DNA of 64,000 bases from Pseudomonas sp. SORT22. GTDB taxonomy: Bacteria > Pseudomonadota > Gammaproteobacteria > Pseudomonadales > Pseudomonadaceae. The stretch is taken from NCBI RefSeq assembly GCF_018417635.1, contig NZ_CP071007.1, positions 5,518,501 to 5,582,500 of the forward strand, read 5' to 3'. Position 1 is the stretch's first letter; each line of letters begins with the position of its first letter. Made by a program: the position numbers and the translations under genes. Below the pieces are notes generated by a model that ran no database searches, was not told the origin of the DNA, and saw only the letters and a program-made list of their open reading frames with translations. This document shows, piece by piece, positions 18,334 through 27,896 of this stretch.

Positions 18334-20016
18334 ATGAAAGACAAACCCGCTAAGGGATCGCTACCGGTCCCCGCCACCTATATGAACGTGCAGAGTGCAA
18401 TCAGCGGTCTGCGCGGCCGCGACCTGCTCTCGACCTTGCGCAGCGTCAGCCGTCATGGCTTGCGCCATCCGCTGCATACCGCCAAGCACATGCTTGCCCT
18501 GGGCGGTCAGCTGGGCAAGGTGCTGCTGGGTGAAACGCCCTACCAGCCCGGCCCTCGAGACAACCGCTTCAAAGACCCCGCCTGGAGCCAGAACCCGATC
18601 TACAGCCGCGGCCTGCAGGCCTACCTGGCGTGGCAGAAGCAGACCCGCCTGTGGATCGATGAAAGCCAGCTGGCACCCGATGATCGCGCCCGCGCACACT
18701 TTCTGTTCACCCTGCTCAACGATGCCGTGGCGCCGAGCAACTCGCTGCTCAACCCGCTGGCGGTCAAGGAGCTGTTCAACTCCGGCGGCCTGAGCCTGGT
18801 GCGCGGCATCAACCACCTGCTCGATGATTTGCGCCACAACGACGGCCTGCCGCGCCAGGTCAATCCGCAGGCCTTCGAAGTCGGCCGTAACCTGGCCACC
18901 ACGCCGGGCTCGGTGGTGTTTCGCAACGAGCTGCTGGAACTGATCCAGTACAAGCCGATGAGCGAAAAACAGTACGCCAGGCCGTTGCTGATCGTGCCGC
19001 CGCAGATCAACAAGTTCTACATCTTCGACCTCAGCCCGGCCAACAGCTTCGTCCAGTACATGCTCAAGAACGGCCTGCAGACCTTTATGATCAGCTGGCG
19101 CAATCCCGACCCGCGCCACCGTGAGTGGGGCCTGTCGAGTTATGTCGAGGCGCTGGAGGAAGCACTCAACGTGTGCCGGGCGATCACCGGCAGCCGCGAG
19201 GTCAATCTCATGGGCGCCTGTGCCGGTGGCCTGACCATGGCGGCGTTGCAAGGCCATTTGCAAGCCAAGCGCCAACTGCGCCGGGTCAGCAGCGCCACCT
19301 ACCTGGTCAGCCTGCTCGACAGCCAGATCGACAGCCCGGCGAGCCTGTTCGCCGACGAGCAGACCCTCGAAGCGGCCAAGCGCCGTTCCTACCAGCAAGG
19401 CGTGCTCGATGGCCGCGAGATCGCCCGGGTGTTCGCCTGGATGCGCCCCAACGACCTGATCTGGAACTACTGGGTCAACAACTACCTGCTGGGCAAGGCG
19501 CCACCGGCGTTCGACATCCTTTACTGGAACAACGACAACACCCGCCTGCCGGCGGCGCTGCACGGCGACCTGCTGGACTTCTTCAAGCACAACCCGCTGG
19601 CCCGCGCCGCTGGTCTTGAGGTATGCGGCACGCCGATCGACCTGCAGAAGGTCAACGTCGACAGCTTCAGCGTCGCCGGCAGCAACGACCACATCACCCC
19701 CTGGGATGCGGTGTACCGCTCGGCGGCACTGCTCGGCGGCGACAAGCGCTTCATCCTTGCCAACAGCGGCCATGTGCAAAGCATCATCAACCCGCCGGGC
19801 AACCCCAAGGCGCACTACGTCGACAACCCGCGCCTGAGCAGCGACCCGCGGGCCTGGCTCTACGATGGCAAGCAGGTCGACGGCAGCTGGTGGCCGCAGT
19901 GGCTGGAGTGGATTCAGGCACGCTCCGGCGTGCAGCGCGAAACCCTGATGGCCCTCGGCAACCAGAACTACCCTCCCATGGACCCCGCGCCCGGCAGCTA
20001 CGTGCAGGCGCGCTGA
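18334..20016 (+). CDS. phaC2: PhaC2, class II PHA synthase
   Basis: A 560-residue paralogue of PhaC1 with nucleophile C296 in GACAGG. Long blocks such as DLIWNYWVNNYLLG and HITPWDAVYRSAALLGG are shared with PhaC1. The ATG follows GGAG; the longer frame from 18298 has no ribosome-binding site. It probably differs from PhaC1 in substrate range and expression. phaD follows 13 bases later. Confidence 0.97.
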   Translation: MKDKPAKGSLPVPATYMNVQSAISGLRGRDLLSTLRSVSRHGLRHPLHTAKHMLALGGQLGKVLLGETPYQPGPRDNRFKDPAWSQNPIYSRGLQAYLAWQKQTRLWIDESQLAPDDRARAHFLFTLLNDAVAPSNSLLNPLAVKELFNSGGLSLVRGINHLLDDLRHNDGLPRQVNPQAFEVGRNLATTPGSVVFRNELLELIQYKPMSEKQYARPLLIVPPQINKFYIFDLSPANSFVQYMLKNGLQTFMISWRNPDPRHREWGLSSYVEALEEALNVCRAITGSREVNLMGACAGGLTMAALQGHLQAKRQLRRVSSATYLVSLLDSQIDSPASLFADEQTLEAAKRRSYQQGVLDGREIARVFAWMRPNDLIWNYWVNNYLLGKAPPAFDILYWNNDNTRLPAALHGDLLDFFKHNPLARAAGLEVCGTPIDLQKVNVDSFSVAGSNDHITPWDAVYRSAALLGGDKRFILANSGHVQSIINPPGNPKAHYVDNPRLSSDPRAWLYDGKQVDGSWWPQWLEWIQARSGVQRETLMALGNQNYPPMDPAPGSYVQAR

Positions 20017-20029
20017 ACAAGAAGAACGG

Positions 20030-20644
20030 ATGAAAACCCGCGACCGTATCCTCGAATGTGCCCTGCAACTGTTCAACCGCCAGGGCGAGCCGAATGTCTC
20101 GACCCTGGAGATTGCCAACGAAATGGGCATCAGCCCGGGCAATCTCTACTACCACTTCCACGGCAAGGAGCCGCTGGTGCTGGGGTTGTTCGAACGCTTC
20201 GAGGACGAGCTCACGCCGCTGCTCGACCCGCCGCTGGAAGTGCGCCTGGATGCCGAGGACTACTGGTTGTTCCTGCACTTGATCGTCGAGCGCATGGCCC
20301 AGTACCGGTTTCTGTTCCAGGACCTGTCGAACCTGACCGGGCGCCTGCCCAAGCTGGCCCGCGGCATGCGCAACCTGCTCAACGCCCTCAAGCGTACCCT
20401 GGCGGCGCTGCTGGCCAGCCTCAAGGCCCAGGGCCAGGTGCTCAGCGATACGCGGGCGCTGGGGCAACTGGTGGAACAGATCACCCTGACCCTGCTGTTC
20501 TCGCTCGATTACCAACGGGTGCTGGCTCGCGAAGGTGAAGTCGGAGTGGTGGTCTACCAGGTGATGATGCTGGTGGCGCCGCACCTGGAGGCGGGGTCGC
20601 GGTATGCGGCAGAGCAGCTGGCCTTGAGGTATCTGGATGGCTGA
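20030..20644 (+). CDS. phaD: PhaD, TetR-family regulator of PHA genes
   Basis: A 204-residue TetR-like transcription factor. The N-terminal helix-turn-helix reads VSTLEIANEMGISPGNLYYHFHGKEPLV (about 24-50). In P. putida PhaD activates phaC1 and phaI transcription and is thought to bind an acyl-CoA-type effector. It closes the phaC1-Z-C2-D cluster and is convergent with phaIF. The start is supported by AACGGATG spacing and family length. Confidence 0.95.
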   Translation: MKTRDRILECALQLFNRQGEPNVSTLEIANEMGISPGNLYYHFHGKEPLVLGLFERFEDELTPLLDPPLEVRLDAEDYWLFLHLIVERMAQYRFLFQDLSNLTGRLPKLARGMRNLLNALKRTLAALLASLKAQGQVLSDTRALGQLVEQITLTLLFSLDYQRVLAREGEVGVVVYQVMMLVAPHLEAGSRYAAEQLALRYLDG

Positions 20645-20668
20645 CCCTAGGACTGCTTCGCAGCCTGT

Positions 20669-20692
20669 TCGCCGGCAAGGCCGGCTCCCACA
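20669..20692. repeat. Single REP element, GCCGGC type
   Basis: CGCCGGCAAGGCCGGCTCCC contains the palindrome GCCGGCaagGCCGGC. It is a single copy of the second Pseudomonas REP type found in this window (the other type has GCGGGCTTGCCCCGC). It lies just after the phaD stop. Confidence 0.7.
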
Positions 20693-20711
20693 AACCCGGT
20701 ACAACACCCAT

Positions 20712-20740
20712 AATGAAAACGCCCGGCACAAGGCCGGGCG
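20712..20740 (-). terminator. Terminator of the phaIF operon
   Basis: CGCCCGGC and GCCGGGCG form a perfect 8-bp stem with a 5-base loop. On the minus strand the hairpin is followed by GTTTTCATT, so it should stop phaI-phaF transcription. It may also act as a barrier for phaD transcripts arriving from the other side. Confidence 0.85.
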
Positions 20741-20761
20741 TAGACTGACAGCCGCCTGAAA

Positions 20762-21562
20762 TCAGGCCTGGCTGGTCGGGCTTGCCGATGGCGACGACAC
20801 CGGTGCGACCGCTGCAGCACCGGCTGCTGGCGCCGGGCTTGGCGACGGTGCAGCGCTGGCCGCAGGGGCCGCCGGCTTCGCCGCTGCAGGTTTCGCTGCT
20901 GGCTTGGCCGCTGGCTTTTTCACTGCCGGCTTCTTCGCCGCAGCCGGTTTGGCTGCAGGCTTGGCTGCTACCGGCTTGGCTGCTGGCTTGGCCGCAGGTT
21001 TAGCCGCTGCGGTTTTCGCCGCTGGCTTGGCTGCAGGTTTTGCCGCCGCAGTTTTCGCTGCTGGCTTGGCTGCAGGCTTGGCCGCAGGTTTCGCTGCAGC
21101 CTTGGCCAATGGCTTGGCTGCGGTCTTGCTCGCTGCCGGTTTCTTCGAGATAGGCGTAACCGATGCACCGGTCAGCTTCTCGATCTGCTTGGTCAGCGTA
21201 TCGACCTTCGAATGCAGCGCCTTGACCTCACTGCGGCTCGGTACGCCAAGACGCGAGATCGCACTGTTCAGGCGCTTGTCGAAAGCACCTTCGAGCTCGT
21301 CCCACTTGCCCAGGGCGCGGTCCTTGACGTCGCTGATGCGCGAGGTCGCCGACTTGGCGGTTGCCTTGGCGGAGTCGACAGAGCCCTTGGCGAGTTTTTC
21401 AGCTTTCTCACCCTCCTTGACCAGGTTGTCAAACACCTTGCTGCCATCCTGATCGATCTTGGAGTAGATACCCAAACCAGCCAGCCAGATCTTGCGGGAA
21501 TACTTCTCGATCCCCCCGACCCAGGAGCTGCCTTCTTTTTCAGTATTCTTCTTGCCAGCCAT
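20762..21562 (-). CDS. phaF: PhaF, histone-like phasin
   Basis: A 266-residue granule-associated protein in two parts. The N-terminal phasin half (1-140) has YSRKIWLAGLGIYSKI and a heptad-like coiled-coil stretch near 115-135. The C-terminal half (about 141-245) is a Lys/Ala/Pro repeat of AKPAA units like histone H1, which binds DNA. PhaF coats PHA granules, helps divide them between daughter cells and affects pha transcription. The start MAGKKNTEKE follows GGAG; the longer frame overlaps phaI. It is the second gene of phaI-phaF. Confidence 0.96.
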   Translation of the reverse strand: MAGKKNTEKEGSSWVGGIEKYSRKIWLAGLGIYSKIDQDGSKVFDNLVKEGEKAEKLAKGSVDSAKATAKSATSRISDVKDRALGKWDELEGAFDKRLNSAISRLGVPSRSEVKALHSKVDTLTKQIEKLTGASVTPISKKPAASKTAAKPLAKAAAKPAAKPAAKPAAKTAAAKPAAKPAAKTAAAKPAAKPAAKPVAAKPAAKPAAAKKPAVKKPAAKPAAKPAAAKPAAPAASAAPSPSPAPAAGAAAVAPVSSPSASPTSQA

Positions 21563-21572
21563 CCCGCTCTCC

Positions 21573-21992
21573 TTATTGTTTACGTGCGACACGTTCAAGC
21601 AATGCCGTGAGCTCATCGAGCTTGACAGAGAGTGTCTCCACGTCATGTTTAGACGGAATGCCGATGCGATTCAAGGCGCTCGCGACCCGTGTGTCGAAAG
21701 CCTTTTCGATTTTGTCGAGTTGAACCTCGACCTTGCCCTTCACGCTGCTCAGTTCGCCCTTCACCGAATCGATCTCGGAGTTGGCGGCATCGACCTTGGC
21801 ATCGAGCTTTTTCTTGCCACGTTTTTCTACCGATTCACCGGCCTTGACCAGCTCTTTCAGGTAGTCGGCACCTTCCTGGCCGACCCGGGTGTAAGCCCCG
21901 AGACCTGCCAGCCAGATCTTGCGCGCGTAGCTGCGCACTTCACCCAACGTGCGCTGGGCGTCGTCTTTTTTCTTCAGGATAACTTTGGCCAT
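21573..21992 (-). CDS. phaI: PhaI, phasin
   Basis: A 139-residue granule-surface phasin. It is similar to the N-terminal half of PhaF, sharing YARKIWLAGLGAYTRVGQEG, but has no Lys/Ala/Pro tail. An amphipathic helix binds the polymer and the C-terminal stretch (about 105-135) is a probable leucine-zipper-like coiled coil for oligomerisation. The start MAKVILKKK gives the known length. It is first in the operon, 10 bases before phaF, and is activated by PhaD in P. putida. Confidence 0.96.
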   Translation of the reverse strand: MAKVILKKKDDAQRTLGEVRSYARKIWLAGLGAYTRVGQEGADYLKELVKAGESVEKRGKKKLDAKVDAANSEIDSVKGELSSVKGKVEVQLDKIEKAFDTRVASALNRIGIPSKHDVETLSVKLDELTALLERVARKQ

Positions 21993-22104
21993 GCTCTGCA
22001 CCTCACGCTCTGAACGGAAATGGAGGAACTGCCCAGGGAAGTTGGGCTTGAGCACAAGGTAGGGGGAAAAATTAGAATTGGCACACTAATAAAGGGGGCA
22101 GCGA

Positions 22105-22206
22105 CAAGCTTCAAGCTTCAAGCTTCAAGCGGCAAGAAAGGCAGCGGTGATCTTGAAACTGTCGTGCCCCTCCCACTCACCGCGAACCACTTGCAGCTTA
22201 AAGCTT
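22105..22206. repeat. AGCTTGCAGCTTG-type inverted repeat, copy 3
   Basis: The left arm is CAAGCTTCAAGCTTCAAGC with three tandem AAGCTTC units, then GGCAAGAAAGGCAG. The right arm is CTTGCAGCTTAAAGCTTGCAG. It fills the gap between phaI and the PHA_gran_rgn gene. Confidence 0.65.
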
Positions 22207-22226
22207 GCAGCTCCCCCCTTGAGCCG

Positions 22227-22502
22227 CTAGGCGAGCGCCTTATCCAGCGCCCGCTCGATCTCGCTTTTGATGGTACCGCTCATCATCGACAGCATCATGC
22301 CCAGCTTCAGCTCGACCTTGATGCTGTCCTCGCCAATCTGCACGCTGCCGTTGGCGCCACTGCGCTTGACCTCGACGCGGTCGCCATTCCAGCTGGCCTT
22401 GAGGTCGTATTCGCGGGCCAGCTTGTCGACCAGTGCCTCGGCCTTTTGCCGGGCCGCGTCGCGGCCCAGGCTGTGTTTGCGTTCAACGCTGATCTGGGTC
22501 AT
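22227..22502 (-). CDS. PHA-system small protein (PHA_gran_rgn family)
   Basis: A 91-residue protein of the family named for polyhydroxyalkanoate granule regulation. The sequence starts MTQISVERKHSLGRDAARQKAE, followed by a short beta-rich region with VEVKRSGANGSVQIGEDSIKV. Its precise function is not known. It lies upstream of phaI and is transcribed in the same direction, with the repeat copy 3 between them. Confidence 0.85.
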   Translation of the reverse strand: MTQISVERKHSLGRDAARQKAEALVDKLAREYDLKASWNGDRVEVKRSGANGSVQIGEDSIKVELKLGMMLSMMSGTIKSEIERALDKALA

Positions 22503-22626
22503 TCATTCAATCCTGGGTTCGAAGGCATACTTATATTATGCCCGCGCCCCACCTGCGACACACCCCGCCAAGACAAATCCGACCGTACGCCCTAGAATGG
22601 CCAGTAATTTTTTCCGGTGAAGCGAT

Positions 22627-23397
22627 ATGAACGATCAGCGCAAAGGCGACCACGCCGAACCCACCACCCACTTCGGCTACAAAGACGTGCCGGAAAGCCA
22701 GAAGGCCGAGAAAGTCGCCGAGGTGTTCCACTCGGTGGCGGCCAAGTACGACCTGATGAACGATGTGCTCTCCGGCGGCATGCACCGCCTGTGGAAGCGC
22801 TTCACCATCGAGCTGTCGGGCGTGCGTCCGGGTAACCGGGTGCTCGACATCGCGGGCGGCACCGGCGACCTGGCGGCCAAGTTCTCGCAACTGGTCGGCC
22901 CCACCGGCCAAGTGGTACTGGCCGACATCAACGAGTCGATGCTCAAGGTTGGCCGCGACCGCCTGCTCGACCGCGGCGTGGCCGGCAACATCGAGTTCGT
23001 CCAGGCCGACGCCGAAAAGCTGCCGTTCCCGGACAACCATTTCGACTGCGTGACCATCGCCTTCGGCCTGCGCAACGTCACCCACAAGGAAGACGCCATC
23101 CGCTCCATGCTGCGGGTGCTCAAGCCCGGCGGCCGCCTGCTGGTGCTGGAATTTTCCAAGCCGACCAACAAGCTGATGTCCAAGGTCTACGATGCCTATT
23201 CGTTCGCCTTCATGCCGCTGGCCGGCAAGCTGATCACCAACGACTCGGAAAGCTATCGCTACCTGGCCGAATCGATCCGCATGCACCCTGACCAGGAAAC
23301 CCTCAAGGCGATGATGGTCGAGGCCGGTTTCGACCGCGTCACCTACCACAACATGACCAGCGGCATCGTCGCCCTGCACCGCGGAATCAAGCCCTGA
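22627..23397 (+). CDS. ubiE: UbiE, C-methyltransferase of ubiquinone/menaquinone synthesis
   Basis: A 256-residue SAM-dependent methyltransferase that methylates the benzoquinol ring in ubiquinone synthesis. Motif I is [12 protein letters not shown] and the post-motif region is [26 protein letters not shown], a UbiE signature. Its stop overlaps the ubiJ start (ATGA). It is followed by ubiJ and ubiB, the standard proteobacterial order. Confidence 0.97.
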   Translation: MNDQRKGDHAEPTTHFGYKDVPESQKAEKVAEVFHSVAAKYDLMNDVLSGGMHRLWKRFTIELSGVRPGNRVLDIAGGTGDLAAKFSQLVGPTGQVVLADINESMLKVGRDRLLDRGVAGNIEFVQADAEKLPFPDNHFDCVTIAFGLRNVTHKEDAIRSMLRVLKPGGRLLVLEFSKPTNKLMSKVYDAYSFAFMPLAGKLITNDSESYRYLAESIRMHPDQETLKAMMVEAGFDRVTYHNMTSGIVALHRGIKP

Positions 23398-24020
23398 TGC
23401 TCCTGGCCGGCCTGCTCGCCAGCGTCGAACACGGCCTCAACCGTGTTTTGCGCCTGGACAGCACAGCGCTGCCGCGCCTGCGCCCGCTCGACGGCAAGGT
23501 GATTGCCATCGACTGCCGCCAGCCGGCCCTGCAGCTGTTCATCCTGCCCAGTGACGAAGGCCTGATGCTTGCCACGCACTGGGCCAATGAGGCCGACTGC
23601 ACCTTGCGCGCGCCGGCCAGCAGCCTGCTGCGCCTGGCCCTGAGCCAGGACAAGAGCGCCGTGTTGCACAGCCCGCAGGTCGAGCTTGAAGGCGACAGTG
23701 CGGTGCTGCTCGACCTGGTGGCGGTACTGCAGGACCTGGAGCTCGACTGGGAGTACGAAGTCTCGCGCTGGCTCGGCCCGGTCGCCACGCAACTGCTCAG
23801 CGGCCACTTGCGCAGCCGCGCCAACTGGACCCGCCAGGGCCTGGCGGCGCTCAACCAGAACCTTTCCGAGTACCTCGCCGAAGAGGCCCGGACCCTGGTC
23901 GGCCAGCGCGAAGCCGAAGCCCGTTTCGGCGAACTCGACACGCTCAAAGTCGATATTGAACGCCTTGAGGCGCGCATCGAGCGCCTTGCCCGATCCCTTG
24001 ATACCAGCGATAACGCATGA
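23397..24020 (+). CDS. ubiJ: UbiJ, SCP2-domain ubiquinone synthesis factor
   Basis: A 207-residue protein with an N-terminal SCP2 lipid-binding fold (about 15-115) and a C-terminal coiled coil that ends in [12 protein letters not shown]. UbiJ organises the soluble Ubi complex that handles hydrophobic intermediates. The start overlaps the ubiE stop and the end overlaps the ubiB start by four bases. Its position between ubiE and ubiB strongly supports the call. Confidence 0.92.
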   Translation: MLLAGLLASVEHGLNRVLRLDSTALPRLRPLDGKVIAIDCRQPALQLFILPSDEGLMLATHWANEADCTLRAPASSLLRLALSQDKSAVLHSPQVELEGDSAVLLDLVAVLQDLELDWEYEVSRWLGPVATQLLSGHLRSRANWTRQGLAALNQNLSEYLAEEARTLVGQREAEARFGELDTLKVDIERLEARIERLARSLDTSDNA

Positions 24021-25624
24021 AGCTGCTTGCCGTCCGCCGTCTGTTGCGCATCCAGCGCGTCGTGATCCGTTACCGTCTCGATGACCTGCTGTTCGCCCTG
24101 CCCCTGCCCTGGTGGCTGATGGGCCTGCGCTATGCCATGCCCTGGCGCTGGCTACCGCGCAAGGAGCTGCAGCTTAGCCGTGGCGCGCGCCTGCGCCTGG
24201 CGTTGCAGGACCTGGGACCGATCTTCATCAAGTTCGGCCAGTTGCTCTCGACCCGCCGCGACCTGCTGCCCGAAGACATCGCCGACGAGCTGATGCTGCT
24301 GCAAGACCGGGTTCCGCCGTTCGATCCGCAAAAAGCCATCGCCCTGATCGAAGAACAGCTCGGTGCGAAAATCAGCGAAGTGTTCAGCCGCTTCGACGTC
24401 GAGCCGCTGGCTTCGGCGTCGGTAGCCCAGGTCCACGCGGCCAAGCTCAAGAGCGGTGAAGAGGTGGTGGTCAAGGTCGTGCGCCCGGGCCTCAAGCCGA
24501 TCATTGCCCAGGACCTCGCCTGGTTGTTCCTGATCGCCCGCGGTGCCGAACGGGTTTCGGCCGATGCGCGCCTGCTGCACCCGGTGGAAGTGGTCAACGA
24601 CTACGAAAAGACCATCTACGACGAACTCGACCTGTTGCGCGAGGCGGCCAACGCCAGCCAGCTCAAGCGCAACTTCGAAGGCTCGGAGATGATGTACGTG
24701 CCCCAGGTCTACTGGGACTGGTGCCGGCCGAAAGTGCTGGTGATGGAGCGCATCTACGGTATTCAGGTCACTGACCTTGCGACCCTGGCCGACCAGCGCA
24801 CCGACATGAAGATGCTCGCCGAGCGCGGCGTGGAGATCTTCTTCACCCAGGTGTTTCGTGACAGCTTCTTCCACGCCGACATGCACCCTGGCAACATCTT
24901 CGTCAGCACGGTCAAGCCGTGGAGCCCGCAGTACATTGCCATCGACTGCGGCATCGTCGGCAGCCTGACCCCCGAGGACCAGGACTACCTGGCACGCAAC
25001 CTGTTTGCCTTCTTCAAGCGCGACTACCGCCGTGTGGCGCAGCTGCACATCGATTCGGGCTGGGTACCGGCGCAGACCAAGCTCAACGAATTCGAAGCGG
25101 CGATCCGCACCGTGTGCGAGCCGATCTTCGAAAAACCGTTAAAGGATATTTCCTTCGGCCAGGTGCTGATGCGTCTGTTCCAGACCGCGCGGCGCTTCAA
25201 CATGGAAGTCCAGCCGCAGCTGGTGCTGCTGCAGAAAACCCTGCTCAACATCGAAGGCCTGGGCCGCCAGCTGTACCCGGACCTCGACCTGTGGAGCACC
25301 GCCCAGCCGTTCCTCGAACGTTGGATGCGCGAGCGCGTCAGCCCCAAGACCCTGCTGCAGAACCTGCATGGCCAGGTCGAGCAGATCCCGCACCTGGCCG
25401 GCATGACCCGCGACCTGCTCGAGCGCATGTCGCAGCCGCACCTGGCCGACCCGCCAGCACCCTGGCAGCACAAGAGCGATCACTGGGCCCTGCGCCTGCT
25501 CGGTGCCGGCCTGCTTGGCGGCGGCGCCACTCTGGCAGCCGGCGCGGTGAGCCTCAGCGCCCCTGCTGCCTGGCCGGCCTGGCTGATGCTGGCCGCCGGC
25601 CTCTACCTGATCGTGCGTCGATAG
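24017..25624 (+). CDS. ubiB: UbiB, protein-kinase-like ubiquinone synthesis factor
   Basis: A 535-residue ABC1/ADCK/UbiB-family protein. The KxGQ motif is [16 protein letters not shown], and the catalytic-loop-like segment is [11 protein letters not shown] with the metal site at AIDCGIVG. Two C-terminal membrane helices (about 496-535) anchor it to the inner membrane. UbiB has ATPase activity and is thought to help extract lipid-bound ubiquinone precursors. It ends the ubiEJB operon; a short GCCAGC/GCTGGC hairpin follows. Confidence 0.96.
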   Translation: MKLLAVRRLLRIQRVVIRYRLDDLLFALPLPWWLMGLRYAMPWRWLPRKELQLSRGARLRLALQDLGPIFIKFGQLLSTRRDLLPEDIADELMLLQDRVPPFDPQKAIALIEEQLGAKISEVFSRFDVEPLASASVAQVHAAKLKSGEEVVVKVVRPGLKPIIAQDLAWLFLIARGAERVSADARLLHPVEVVNDYEKTIYDELDLLREAANASQLKRNFEGSEMMYVPQVYWDWCRPKVLVMERIYGIQVTDLATLADQRTDMKMLAERGVEIFFTQVFRDSFFHADMHPGNIFVSTVKPWSPQYIAIDCGIVGSLTPEDQDYLARNLFAFFKRDYRRVAQLHIDSGWVPAQTKLNEFEAAIRTVCEPIFEKPLKDISFGQVLMRLFQTARRFNMEVQPQLVLLQKTLLNIEGLGRQLYPDLDLWSTAQPFLERWMRERVSPKTLLQNLHGQVEQIPHLAGMTRDLLERMSQPHLADPPAPWQHKSDHWALRLLGAGLLGGGATLAAGAVSLSAPAAWPAWLMLAAGLYLIVRR

Positions 25625-25696
25625 CCAGCCGGGCCGCTGGCTGGCACACTAGCGCAAGGGTTCGGCGAAGGATCGAACCCGGTTTTGGAGTCGAAG

Positions 25697-26089
25697 ATGA
25701 AAGACTGGCTGGACGAGATCAACTGGAACAGCGATGGCCTGGTACCGGCTATCGCCCAGGACCACAAGACCGGGCGCGTGCTGATGATGGCCTGGATGAA
25801 CCGCGAATCGCTGGCGCTGACCGCCGCTGAGCAGCGGGCCATCTACTGGTCACGTTCGCGTGGCAAACTGTGGCGCAAGGGCGAAGAGTCCGGCCACGTG
25901 CAAAAACTGCACGAAATGCGCCTGGACTGCGACGCCGACGTGATCATCCTGATTGTGGAACAACTGGGTCATATCGCCTGCCATACCGGCCGCGAAAGCT
26001 GCTTCTACCGGGTCTTCGAGCACGGTGAGTGGAAGACCGTCGACCCCGTCCTCAAGGACCCGAATGCCATCTACAGCGCAGGACACTGA
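25697..26089 (+). CDS. hisI: Phosphoribosyl-AMP cyclohydrolase
   Basis: A 130-residue enzyme for the third step of histidine synthesis, opening the adenine ring of phosphoribosyl-AMP. Key segments are [30 protein letters not shown] and the zinc-binding DCDAD and [10 protein letters not shown] motifs. It is not fused to HisE, which follows one base after the stop codon. The chosen ATG gives the family N-terminus [11 protein letters not shown]. Confidence 0.97.
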   Translation: MKDWLDEINWNSDGLVPAIAQDHKTGRVLMMAWMNRESLALTAAEQRAIYWSRSRGKLWRKGEESGHVQKLHEMRLDCDADVIILIVEQLGHIACHTGRESCFYRVFEHGEWKTVDPVLKDPNAIYSAGH

Positions 26090-26090
26090 C

Positions 26091-26426
26091 ATGAGCGACA
26101 CCCTGACCCGCCTGGCCGAAGTACTGGAAGCGCGCAAAGGCGCCGAGCCCGACAGCTCGTACGTGGCCAGCCTGTATCACAAGGGCCTGAACAAGATTCT
26201 GGAAAAGCTCGGCGAAGAGTCGGTCGAGACCATCATCGCCGCCAAGGACGCCGCCCACAGTGGCGACTGCAGCGATGTCATCTACGAGACCGCCGATCTG
26301 TGGTTCCATAGTCTGGTCATGCTCGCTCAACTGGGCCAGCACCCGCAGGCGGTGCTGGACGAACTGGACCGCCGCTTCGGCCTGTCCGGGCACGCCGAGA
26401 AAGCAGCGCGTCAGCCGTCGGCCTAA
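26091..26426 (+). CDS. hisE: Phosphoribosyl-ATP pyrophosphatase
   Basis: A 111-residue MazG-like helical enzyme that removes pyrophosphate from phosphoribosyl-ATP, the second step of histidine synthesis. The motif [14 protein letters not shown] carries the metal-binding acidic residues and [14 protein letters not shown] completes the fold. It follows hisI directly and precedes tatA, as in other pseudomonads. Confidence 0.96.
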   Translation: MSDTLTRLAEVLEARKGAEPDSSYVASLYHKGLNKILEKLGEESVETIIAAKDAAHSGDCSDVIYETADLWFHSLVMLAQLGQHPQAVLDELDRRFGLSGHAEKAARQPSA

Positions 26427-26451
26427 CTGAATTATTTCGAGGGATTGCACC

Positions 26452-26721
26452 ATGGGTATTTTTGACTGGAAACACTGGATCGTCCTGCTGGTCGTGGTGG
26501 TACTGGTGTTCGGTACCAAGAAGCTGAAGAACTTCGGCAGCGACCTGGGCGAGTCGATCAAGGGCTTCAAGAAAGCCATGAACGAAGAAGAGTCCAAGCC
26601 GGCCGAGCAGACGCCACCGCCAGTGCAACCGGTCCAGCCCCAGGCCGCTTCGCCGCTGAACCAGCCGCAGACCATCGACGGCCAGGCCCACAAGGTCGAA
26701 GAGCCGATCAGGAAAGATTGA
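26452..26721 (+). CDS. tatA: TatA, twin-arginine translocase pore subunit
   Basis: An 89-residue protein with one short N-terminal membrane helix (about 6-21, [18 protein letters not shown]), the [14 protein letters not shown] hinge and amphipathic helix, and an acidic/proline tail. TatA oligomers form the passage for folded Tat substrates across the inner membrane. It begins tatABC; GAGGGA precedes the ATG. Confidence 0.96.
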   Translation: MGIFDWKHWIVLLVVVVLVFGTKKLKNFGSDLGESIKGFKKAMNEEESKPAEQTPPPVQPVQPQAASPLNQPQTIDGQAHKVEEPIRKD

Positions 26722-26724
26722 TCA

Positions 26725-27108
26725 ATGTTCGGGATCAGCTTCAGCGAACTGTTGCTCGTGGGCCTGGTGGCCCTGCTGGTGCTCGGCCCCGAGCGCCTGC
26801 CGGGTGCCGCGCGCACCGCCGGGCTGTGGATCGGCCGGCTCAAGCGCAGCTTCAATGCGATCAAGCAGGAGGTCGAGCGCGAAATCGGCGCCGATGACAT
26901 CCGTCGTCAGTTGCACAACGAGCACATCCTCTCCATGGAGCAGGAAGCGCGCAAGATCCTCAACCCCAACAGCGTCACGCCCGAGCCGCCGGCAACCCCG
27001 GCAGCCACCAGCGAAAGCGCCCCGGCGCCCGCCCCGGTCAGCAGCGAACCCGCGCCGCCAGCCACCAGCGCGCCCACCGAACCGACACAGCCACCGCGAG
27101 CCCCATGA
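26725..27108 (+). CDS. tatB: TatB, twin-arginine translocase receptor subunit
   Basis: A 127-residue protein. The N-terminal helix [30 protein letters not shown] carries the TatB-type E in the membrane and the GPERLP motif. An amphipathic helix follows, and the C-terminal third is a Pro/Ala/Thr-rich linker of low complexity. TatB and TatC form the signal-peptide receptor. Its stop overlaps the tatC ATG. Confidence 0.96.
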   Translation: MFGISFSELLLVGLVALLVLGPERLPGAARTAGLWIGRLKRSFNAIKQEVEREIGADDIRRQLHNEHILSMEQEARKILNPNSVTPEPPATPAATSESAPAPAPVSSEPAPPATSAPTEPTQPPRAP

Positions 27109-27896
27109 GCGATATTCCGGAAAACGACCAGCCGATGCCGCTGGTTTCGCACCTCACCGAGTTGCGTACACGCCTGCTGCGCTGCGTCGCGGCCATCTTC
27201 CTGATCTTCGCCGGGCTGTTTTCCTTCGCGCAGCAGATCTACACCCTGGTCTCGGCGCCATTGCGCGCGCACTTGCCGGCCAACGCGACGATGATCGCCA
27301 CCGACGTCGCCTCGCCGTTCCTGACGCCGTTCAAGCTGACCATGATCGTTTCGCTGTTCCTGGCCATTCCGCTGATCCTGCAGCAGATCTGGGGCTTCAT
27401 CGCGCCGGGCCTGTACCGCCATGAAAAGCGCATCGCCATTCCGTTGCTGGTGTCGAGCATCATCCTGTTCTACGCCGGCATGGCCTTCGCCTATTTCCTG
27501 GTGTTCCCGCTGATCTTCGGCTTCTTCGCCAGCGCCACCCCGGAAGGGGTGTCGATGATGACGGACATTTCCAGCTACCTGGATTTCGTCATGACCCTGT
27601 TCTTCGCCTTCGGCGTGGCCTTCGAGATCCCGGTGGCCGTAGTGCTGCTGGTGTGGATCGGCGTGGTCGACGTGAAGTACCTGAGAAAGATCCGCCCGTA
27701 CGTGATCATCGGCTGCTTCGTGGTCGGCATGATCCTCACCCCGCCGGACATCTTCTCGCAGACCCTGCTGGCGGTGCCGATGTGGCTGCTGTTCGAGATC
27801 GGCGTGCTGTTTGGCGGGCTGATCCGCAAACGCAGCGAGCACCCGCAAGATGCTGCCGACGACCATAACGACCAACCGCCAGCGACCCAGCCGTGA
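27105..27896 (+). CDS. tatC: TatC, twin-arginine translocase core subunit
   Basis: A 263-residue integral membrane protein with six predicted helices. The N-terminal [16 protein letters not shown] segment is the cytoplasmic region that recognises the twin-arginine signal, and [15 protein letters not shown] with [11 protein letters not shown] are conserved. The end overlaps the rsmE GTG by four bases. Confidence 0.97.
   Translation: MSDIPENDQPMPLVSHLTELRTRLLRCVAAIFLIFAGLFSFAQQIYTLVSAPLRAHLPANATMIATDVASPFLTPFKLTMIVSLFLAIPLILQQIWGFIAPGLYRHEKRIAIPLLVSSIILFYAGMAFAYFLVFPLIFGFFASATPEGVSMMTDISSYLDFVMTLFFAFGVAFEIPVAVVLLVWIGVVDVKYLRKIRPYVIIGCFVVGMILTPPDIFSQTLLAVPMWLLFEIGVLFGGLIRKRSEHPQDAADDHNDQPPATQP

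Noticed and set aside
20900..21150. The GC-rich repeat in phaF read as a separate DNA repeat or CRISPR-like array
   Set aside because: The units encode AKPAA peptide repeats in frame, have no spacers of uniform length, and are typical of PhaF.
25623..25642. GCCAGC/GCTGGC hairpin after ubiB as a terminator
   Set aside because: Short stem and no T-run; it may be chance in GC-rich sequence.
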